The notes beneath the pieces are model-generated. The model searched no databases. It saw only the letters and a program-made list of their open reading frames with translations, and was not told the DNA's origin. From NCBI GenBank assembly GCA_012934845.2, contig WNNJ02001060.1, positions 51,053-115,052 on the forward strand: 64,000 nucleotides of DNA. The letters run 5' to 3'. The DNA is from Pomphorhynchus laevis (taxonomy: Eukaryota; Acanthocephala; Palaeacanthocephala; Echinorhynchida; Pomphorhynchidae). The translations under genes were made by a program, and so were the position numbers. Positions 57,013 to 64,000 of the stretch are shown here, one piece after another. Position 1 is the first letter of the stretch. Each line of letters begins with the position of its first letter.

Positions 57013-57089
57013 TAATATGAAGAAAGACATGAATTTAAGTCTTCAATTATTTTAATGTAAACATGACGTATGAATGTAGATAATCATAA
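57013..57089 (+). other. 77-bp segment between the LINE 3' end and the direct repeat
   Basis: It is neither LINE nor PLE by comparison with the other copies. It could be LINE 3' sequence particular to this copy, a downstream transduction, or filler DNA. Confidence 0.5.
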
Positions 57090-57475
57090 AAATGTAACAG
57101 AAAAGCTTGTGATATTAAAAATAATAATTGCTTTTTAATAACAAATGTTTTTCGTAAAATATCAACGATAATTATAAATACAATTATATGTACATCGTAT
57201 ATAATACAACATGTGGATTGCAATATAAGGAAAAATATTGTGGATTGCACTGTAAGTAATACGACAAACAAATGTTTCAAATGTTAAAAGCTAGGTTACG
57301 GCAACACATATATAATATACAGCATAATAGTCAAACTATATTTCATAAACATATGAGATTAATAGGACATGATATTAAAAACTGTAAATTATTTATTTTA
57401 GAACATATTATCGAAGAAAACATATTCAATATTAAATCAAAAACTATTAGAAAAAGAAGATTTTTGGATTAAAAC
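57090..57475 (+). pseudogene. PLE GIY-YIG C-terminal part
   Basis: Resumes the linker (KCNRKACDI) and the decayed GIY strand, then MFQMLKARLRQHIYNIQ (catalytic Arg context), HKHMRLIGHDIKNCKLFILE and RKRRFLD at 57272-57475. It is followed directly, after KEDFWIKT, by RT N-terminal sequence, again giving the order C-terminus then N-terminus. Confidence 0.75.
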
Positions 57476-57489
57476 AATTAACTAAATTA

Positions 57490-58750
57490 ATAACTAACTA
57501 AATTAAAGGATAACTATATAATAACAACTATTGATAAAGCTAGTAATAACTTTGTCTTCGTATGCAAAAGGCTTTATTATGATATATTGATGAAAGAAGT
57601 TAATTATAATGATTTAAATGTAAATCCAACATATGAACGTAGTGAGTTGAGTTTAGAAACAATTATTACAAGTCACTGTTCTATAATGGATAAAAAGGGT
57701 ATAAAGGTTGAATCAGATAATAAAACTATACCTATATTATATTGGAATCCAAAATTACATAAAAATCCAATAAAACCTAGGTTCATATGTAGTGCGTTTT
57801 AATGTACATTAAAACCACTTTCTGTCTATATGAATAAAATACTTAAAGTAATTAAAGCACACTTCAAAAAATATTGCAAGGTAATCGAAATTAATACTGA
57901 TATAAAACACTATTTCAGTATTAATTCTACAAAAGAATTTTTAGAACACACAAAATGAATAAATTTTCAAAATATAAATACATACGATTTTAGTACGCTT
58001 TATACAAATCTAGATTTAGCAGATATTAAAGATGCATTAGAAAAATTAATTAACCCTATATTCGGAAAATATATACAAAAGATATATGATATAATAACTA
58101 TAACGCCTATCTAACAAAAATTAAGTCATCAAGTAAATTTAAATATATGGATAAAATTGAATTAGTAGAATCCTTAAATATTTTGATAAATCAAAATTAT
58201 TTAAAAGTAGGAACATCTCAATTTAGACAAATAAAATGTGTTCTAATGGGAGGTAATAGTAGCCCAATTATAGCTGACTTATTTTTAAGCTTTAAAGAAT
58301 ATAAATTTGTTGATAACTCTTTATAAAATCTAAACTATCTAAATATATGAAACATATGTGAAATATATGAAATATATTTAAAATATGTAAAATATATAAA
58401 ATAAATAAAATATATAATTTTGATTCAATAAGCGAACAAATTTATCCATAAAGCCTTATTCTTAATAAAACCAATAGTAATGATAAAGAAGGTATATATC
58501 TAGATATGAATATTGAATTAACATCAATTTAAACTACTTTTAATTTATATCGTAAAGATAACATTAAAATTTATAAGAAACATTTTTTGCATGAGCATTC
58601 ATGCATACCATATAATATAAAATATAATACATTAAATAGTGAAAAAATAAATAATTTAATAGATCCATATTTAATAGTAGATCCATACTGTAAAAATAAA
58701 ATCAAACAGATAATAGTTTATTATATAAATCAACAAAATATTATGTTTGG
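57490..58750 (+). pseudogene. PLE reverse transcriptase, plus-strand copy
   Basis: Frames in order: IITTIDKASNNFVFVCKRLY (57520), KEVNYNDLNVNPTYERSEL (57587), ILYWNPKLHKNPIKPRF (57730), a stop, KYCKVIEINTDIKHYFS (57870), YDFSTLYTNLDLADIKDALE (57980, motif A), FRQIKCVLMGGNSSPIIADL (58220, motif B, a typical PLE form) and the downstream IYLDMNIELTSI with LYRKDNIKIYKKHF and HEHSCIPYNIKYNTL (58490-58640). The motif C region around YxDD is missing. Four or more breaks. The copy and the minus-strand frame at 53349-54098 are nearly identical where they overlap. Confidence 0.85.
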
Positions 58751-59085
58751 AACTTTACATGCTTAAACACTCTCGCAGTCAGTCACATAGCGCGCAGTAC
58801 ATGCTGCAAATTCCTTTGCTGATCATGCCGAACTTGTGAAGCGAACCAAATATAGCGGATTAGATGAGCGGCAGTACAAATTTGTCCCGATCGCCATCAA
58901 AACCCTGGGAGCAGCTGGCACCAGCGCAGCGGCTTTTTTGCAGCTTCTGGGAAAACATTAGTTCGGTCGACCAGAGATAAACGGGCAATGAGTTTCCTCA
59001 TTCAGCGAATTAGCGCAGCGGTGCCACGACGAAACGCCGATGGTTTTGCGGAGTCGGCAGGAGAACCATCACTATATTTCTAATG
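58751..59085 (+). pseudogene. Retroelement C-terminal fragment, second copy
   Basis: FVPIAIKTLGAAGTSAAAFL and FLIQRISAAVPRRNADGF, in two frames, match the fragment at 48910 (LAIEILGAFGPSATKFL, FIIQRLSSAV). The base composition is clearly richer in GC than the surrounding PLE sequence, which marks it as a separate insertion. Confidence 0.5.
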
Positions 59086-59099
59086 AACTGTATTTATTT

Positions 59100-59440
59100 T
59101 ATTCCTTGTTTTAATTCACTTTTAATTACTTTTAATTAAAATAATAATAAAAAAAAACAAAATATTATTAAAAATAAATTTAAACTCAGCGAAAAAATTT
59201 TACGGACTGATAATAATATACATTGTATTAGTATGCGATTAGTATGTATTCGGTCCCGCTTCTATGTAGGTCGGGGAATTAGGTGTCGAAATCTTATAAC
59301 ATAACAGTTTTCCCTGCTGACCAATAATCCTTATTGTGATACATCATATATTATTTATTAGTAAATTCATAAAAATTGACTTATATTTTAAATTTTAACT
59401 TCACATAATAATTATATGATCATATAAATTATTTACTATT
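59100..59440 (+). repeat. Hairpin repeat H, copy 5
   Basis: Core 59269-59341: tcggggaattaggtgtcgaa, ataacagttttccctgctga and ccaataatccttattgtgat. The AT-rich flanks (attatttattagtaaattca) match copy 1. Confidence 0.7.
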
Positions 59441-59479
59441 GAAAATTATTTAAAATGCCACTTTATTTTAAAGTATATA

Positions 59480-59760
59480 GCTAGATAGGAACATTAAATT
59501 AAGATCAATTAAAACTACTTTTAATTTATATCGTAAAGATGACATATTTAAATTTACAAGAAACATATTTTTGCATGAGCATTCATGCATACCATATAAT
59601 ATAAAATATAATACATTAAATAATGAAATTTTAAGAATTGCAACAATATGTAATGATATTGGCTTTCTTCAAAATCATTTAAATAATTTAATAGATACAT
59701 ATGTTAAACCAGGTTACTATAAATTGAATTTGAATGAGGATTGCGACGGTGTGATATCTT
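59480..59760 (+). pseudogene. PLE RT thumb-region fragment
   Basis: LYRKDDIFKFTRNIFLHEHS then CIPYNIKYNTLNNEILRIAT, ICNDIGFLQNHLNNLIDTYV and KPGYYKLNLNEDC. The first part duplicates 58540-58640. It runs into the inverted repeat at 59761. Confidence 0.75.
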
Positions 59761-60018
59761 TTAAATTAGAAGAAAGATGGCAAAAACCAACGCAAAATTT
59801 ATTGAATTGAATATTTCGATGCCTAGCTGGCATCATCTTCAGCAATTGCAATTTTAATAACCAAGACTTTTGTTTTAACGTGACTTTTGTTTTAACGTCA
59901 AAACAAAAGTCTTGGTTATTAAAATTCATACAATTGCTGAAAATGATGGCAGCTAGGCATCGAAATATTCAATTCAATAAATTTTGTAATGGTTTTTGCC
60001 ATCTTTCTTCTAATTTAC
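59761..60018. mobile_element. Foldback element with ~120-bp arms
   Basis: Left arm taaattagaagaaagatggc to aaccaagacttttgtttt; right arm is its reverse complement with few mismatches. Central part taacgtgacttttgttttaa. The arms carry, facing the outside, a CTGAAGA / stem (gatgcc, ggcatc) / GAAA arrangement (left arm, minus strand, 59842-59814; decayed in the right arm as CTGAAAA). No ORF belongs to it. Confidence 0.88.
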
Positions 60019-60119
60019 AGGTTACTATAGACATATCAAAAAACAGAAAATATTAAAATATATAAATCAACACAATAATATTAAAAATTAATTTAAAATC
60101 ATTAGCGGAAAAGTTTAAT

Positions 60120-60370
60120 GGATAGATAATAAATAATATACTTTGTATTAGAATAAGATAATTAAATTACATCAAAGGTAATATGTCATTAGAATGTATT
60201 TGGCTACGGTGTTATGCTTAGTCGAGGAATAGTGGCCGAAACCTGATAGAATAGCAGTTTCTCCTGATGAACTCTATTCCTTGTTCTGATACATCTTATG
60301 TTATTTATTAAGAATTCAAAACAATTGACTTTTATTTTAAATTTAAATTTTAAATTTTAACTTTATATAA
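60120..60370 (+). repeat. Hairpin repeat H, copy 6
   Basis: Core 60221-60293: gaggaatagtggccgaaacc, tgatagaatagcagtttctc and ctgatgaactctattccttg. GGAATAG pairs with CTATTCC. It is preceded by aataatatactttgtattag and followed by tatgttatttattaagaatt, as in copies 1 and 5. Confidence 0.85.
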
Positions 60371-62398
60371 ATGGAAATTATATAAAATCTGATATAATTA
60401 TTTTTTATTTATAGTTATTTATATTTATTTTTAATTTATACATAGTATAGAATACGTAGACTCGATTAGCTGATATGATTTGTTACATAAGTTGCAAAAT
60501 TTCATTATTTTTTATAAAATCTTTGAATTTCACTGTAGCTTAAGATGACAGCAGTAAAAATGGTATAAATTAACATAAATAAAGATTAATATTAACCTTT
60601 GTATATCCTTTTAATATCATCTTTATAATGACGATAATGATATAGTATGAAATACTTTATTGGGAAATTGATTATTCTTAACGAGACACTTTTACAAGTC
60701 TTATAAGGAAACCAGCATATACGCTGTTCATTCCCAAGTGCAAATATGCTATTAATTTATTTTAATTCGTAAAATCAGAGTTTGTCTCCTAAAATTTTTG
60801 TGCAGTAATTTTCCATCACGTATTCCGACGATAGCTTTAGATTCCTCGTCAACTTCTACGAGGTTACATTAAAGTAGGTTATTAACTGCTATTCCGATTG
60901 CGTATTCATATTAAAATTTGTTTATTTTCTATAATATTCATGAACTTTCTTTCAAATTAAAGAACTTTTGAATATACTAAAAGTATCTAGCAAAATATTC
61001 ATAAAACGACAATTTGTTCATTTTTCAAATTGCTAACTGATTATGCTCTAGAGGACATATACTTTAAAAGTAACAAAATATAAGGTGGTTAACACATATT
61101 CCAACACAAATATAGCGCTCTATTTTTACCCTCTCTTAAATATTATTATTAATATTATTATATTATTTAATACAACTGATTATAATTCAAAAATAAAATA
61201 TTATTTTGTTTAATGTGATAACAAACGTTAGTTATATACCCTTAGATTTATACCATTTTCTGTTCCGTATATTTTCCATATATTCAATTAAAGTTCAGTT
61301 CAATTTTATTCATAGTTTTATATTTAAAAATAAATTTATAAAATTACAAATTAATTTATCTTTTGTAGATGTTCAAATTGTTTAAAACAATTGTCTTGGT
61401 TATAACAAATTACTTACAATTGAAAAGGACTGCTGAGTACAGTCGAAATATCTAATAATAAATAAAGTCTTTTGAATTATCGGGGTGGTTCGCAATAAAA
61501 AAGTTACATTTGACCGGAAAGCAATTTTCATTATATATTTGATATATTTTTGATTACATTAATTATATTGATAATTATATACTGATTAATTATATATTCT
61601 TTATATATTTGATTCCGTATATTTATAAAATCAAAATGTAAAGTTATTAAAAATTTATGTAAACTTTAAAAAATATAATCAGTTACTATTATTATTTAAT
61701 CAGTTACAAAATCATTTTATTATCATTTAATTAAAATTAGATACAATGTGTATATATTATGCATATTGAATATATTGTATAAAGACACTATTTTTTATTT
61801 TTCCATACTTTGTATATACTATTATAAAGCTGGGACTGATGATATTATTATGTAAATTACAAATAAAATTTGATATTTGGAAACTTCCATTATCTTTAGG
61901 TCATTATTATAAGTCTTGTTGAATGCATATCCAAATATGCGTATTATAATATTCAAATTATTTTGTCAATCTTTTTAAAAAAGAGTTGTGCCCAAATATT
62001 TTTGTAACAGAAAAATGATTCATGGATTGATATATAATGTACCCCGTGCTGAATAAATTATAATTAAATATACGTTTAATTAAATTACATTTCTAAGCAT
62101 TTGATTTAATAAGAAATATCAAAAGACATATATAGTGTTATTAGACATTGTTGATGTTTATCAAATCTCAAATCACATAGTAGATATCGATAATAAGTTC
62201 TTCGAAGCTTATAAATTTTTAAATTTTACACAATTTTGTGTTTTAGAAAATAAAATTTTTATCTTATAATAATAAAAGAAAATGATATAAAAACACTATG
62301 AAAAAATGGGCTTTAAATTTGTAGGCAAGTGATACAAAATGAATTAAATCATTTTCTAAAATAGTTTTTTATTTTTTCGACTTAATAAAATAAAAAAT
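60371..62398. other. AT-rich; remaining INTS2 exons not recognised
   Basis: This lies 3' of the INTS2 exons on the minus strand, so further INTS2 exons are expected here, but no translated stretch could be matched. A decayed relative of the foldback arm (acaattgaaaaggactgctg, then cagtcgaaatatc) is at 61421-61456. Confidence 0.45.
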
Positions 62399-62399
62399 A

Positions 62400-62556
62400 A
62401 CTAAAAATAAATTCATTGTATTCATTACTCAAGTAACGAACATAATTTAATAATTAAAAATAAATTCATTGTATTCATTACTCAAGTAACGAACATAATT
62501 TAATAACTAAAAAAACAATTCATTGTATTCATTACTCAAGTAACGAACATAATTTA
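62400..62556. repeat. 54-bp tandem repeat, three copies
   Basis: The unit with attcattgtattcattactc and aagtaacgaacataattt occurs at 62411, 62464 and 62518, almost identical. Confidence 0.95.
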
Positions 62557-62688
62557 AATTGTATTGCTTTAAAAGTTAATTTATATATATGAATTTTATG
62601 ATAAAATATAAATCGTAATTTCAGTAATTGATTAAATTCAGTAAAATACATATAAACGTATGCATTAGATAAAACTTATAAAAAATAC

Positions 62689-63262
62689 CTAAAGCGAGTC
62701 GTCGGATAACGCAAAATGCCAATTTGCAAACCATTATACACTGTGCCACTGGATAAAACATCGCCAGCTCTTTTAGTAAATGCATCGAAAGAACCTTATT
62801 AGTTCATAAATAAAATCAAATTGAATAAAATTATTCATACTTGATTTTCAATGTCACCATTTGACAGCATCTGCGGTAAAATTTCAATGCAAACATGCAT
62901 TGATGGAACATTCTCGACGAGATGTGATACCAATTTATAGTTATAACCCTAAATAATACTGGCGTGAACGCATATAATGAATTGCAATTATATAAAATCA
63001 TGAATTATTGTACATTATTAAATTTATTAAAAATTAAATAACTAAAGGATCAAATATATTTGATCCTTAGGTTTATCAAATACCATAGTCTAGAAACTCT
63101 CATTTAAGCTGGTAACATACAACATTATTAAGATTTAAATGTAGAATATAAATTTATTACCTGAAGATGAATATTGCGACAGGCGTTGCTGCTCTCAAGA
63201 AATATTTGATGAATAAACAAATAGATAACGTTTTTCATGTCGGATTTGTGGTTCGTACATTC
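62689..63262 (-). CDS. INTS2: INTS2 (Integrator complex subunit 2), three internal exons
   Basis: Exons on the minus strand: 63262-63161 (102 nt), 62948-62841 (108 nt) and 62794-62689 (106 nt), all bounded by AG and GT, with introns of 212 and 46 nt. The frame is continuous: YLFIHQIFLESSNACRN, IHLQGYNYKLVSHLVENVPS, MHVCIEILPQMLSNGDIENQ and VLSMHLLKELAMFYPVAQ. It matches the C-terminal region of INTS2 (LVHFQGYPHELLPL, IPSMHICLDFIPEL, EKQIFAIQLLSHLC). INTS2 is part of the backbone of Integrator, which cleaves snRNA and paused nascent transcripts together with RNA polymerase II. Upstream exons lie beyond the right edge; downstream exons were not found. Confidence 0.85.
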
Positions 63263-64000
63263 CTAAATTAATATGAAAATTAAATGAAATAAACATTTAT
63301 AGACTAATATTAGAAATAAAAACGTTATACTCGTTTTTAAATGTAAATTAATAAGTATTTTAATGACTTTGCAAATTTTATATTCTTTAATGCCAACAGC
63401 AGTAAACTACAATTAGGTTAACCGCATCAGCGGTTAACCTAATTGTTATGATTGATGAATCTTACTTGGCTTTTATATTTTTAACATTATTTTTAAACAA
63501 ATCATTTTTGACTTTGAATTACATTAGAGTTGATGGTAAACTTCAATTAAAAAATCAATCTGTATTTATGGATCATTTTGATTGTCAAAATAATCCATAA
63601 AAAATGAGTCAATAAAATTGTAGATATCAATTCCCATAATTGCTAGATAAATGACAAGTTGAGAACATGTTAATATATTGGCGAAAATTCGTAAGATGCT
63701 CCCAACTTTAACATTCATACTACAGTGACAATTAGAAAACAACAGAAGAGTAACAAAAATAAACGGGTTAATAGACTTTCGTCTTCATTAAAAGACTTTC
63801 GTCATATATTTTGCAAATTTATTTGAAATCATTTCTGATTTCAAATTAAATCAGCATTGGTAGGATAAGGGGCAACCTTCAATTTGAAAACCGACCTATT
63901 TTTTATAATAAAATGATATTATCAAATAGTCATTCTACCGTTTGTTTCCTAATTTTAAGTTGATATACGTGTGCAGTCATTGTCATCATTGAAATTTTGA
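63263..64000. other. INTS2 intron or upstream region with a 36-bp palindrome
   Basis: At 63410-63445 caattaggttaaccgc is followed by atca and its exact reverse complement. No further INTS2 exon is recognised up to the window end. Confidence 0.5.

Noticed and set aside
42346-60370. Hairpin repeat H as a hammerhead ribozyme
   Set aside because: It contains both a GAAAC box and a CTGATGA box, but in permuted order and with no room for stem I; the base before GAAA does not pair with the base after CTGATGA, and copy 2 lacks the G of GAAAC.
60778-60870. Minus-strand open stretch reading NLVEVDEESKAIVGIRDGK as a host exon
   Set aside because: It has coding-like composition, but no matching splice sites or family could be recognised, and it does not resemble the INTS2 C terminus.
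1-64000. tRNA, rRNA, CRISPR or LTR retrotransposon features
   Set aside because: No cloverleaf-like gene, ribosomal sequence, spacer array, or pair of LTRs with gag/pol frames was recognised by eye.

Overview
The window is AT-rich DNA from an animal genome. Three host genes are identifiable by protein homology: ARL6IP5 (PRA1 family, three exons), PCID2 (TREX-2 complex) and part of INTS2 (Integrator). They carry GT-AG introns, one of only 46 nt. A fourth, intronless gene encodes a 467-residue protein with internal repeats that I cannot assign to a family. The lineage cannot be named from the sequence; the transposon mix (CR1-like and Jockey/R1-like LINEs, an R2-like element with a Cys-rich N terminus, Penelope-like elements with GIY-YIG nuclease, a pogo-like DNA transposon) fits an invertebrate.

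Layout. 0-6.1 kb: CR1-like LINE pieces, including one almost full-length degenerate copy (about 1.96-6.12 kb). 6.1-10.9 kb: two opposed, old copies of a second LINE (called J here; ORF1 with zinc knuckles, AP endonuclease, RT). 11.5-14.6 kb: a nearly intact R2-like element on the minus strand. 14.9-18.6 kb: a better preserved J copy (+). 18.6-22.6 kb: an older R2-like copy (+) split by a CR1-like LINE (-). 22.8-26.5 kb: another J copy (-). 27.8-33.3 kb: ARL6IP5, with several repeats in its introns. 34.1-35.0 kb: a Penelope-derived ORF lacking the RT core. 35.5-37.4 kb: pogo-like transposon. 37.7 kb: a sequence matching the full hammerhead ribozyme core. 38.8-40.1 kb: PCID2. 40.5-41.8 kb: a palindrome-capped element with a GIY-YIG fragment. 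42-45 kb: AT-rich repeats. 45.8-47.2 kb: the repeat-protein gene (-). 48.9-60.4 kb: a dense field of Penelope-like fragments, foldback elements and a CR1-like LINE inserted in a Penelope-like copy. 62.7-63.3 kb: three INTS2 exons (-).

The host genes do not form a pathway or operon; they are separate transcription units in repeat-rich DNA. The most notable items are the hammerhead candidate at 37.7 kb, the unassigned repeat protein, the Penelope-derived ORF that joins an RT N-terminal region directly to GIY-YIG, the palindrome-capped element, a hairpin-bearing repeat present six times, and a LINE insertion flanked by a 32-bp direct repeat. All calls come from reading translations and motifs by eye; no database search was run.
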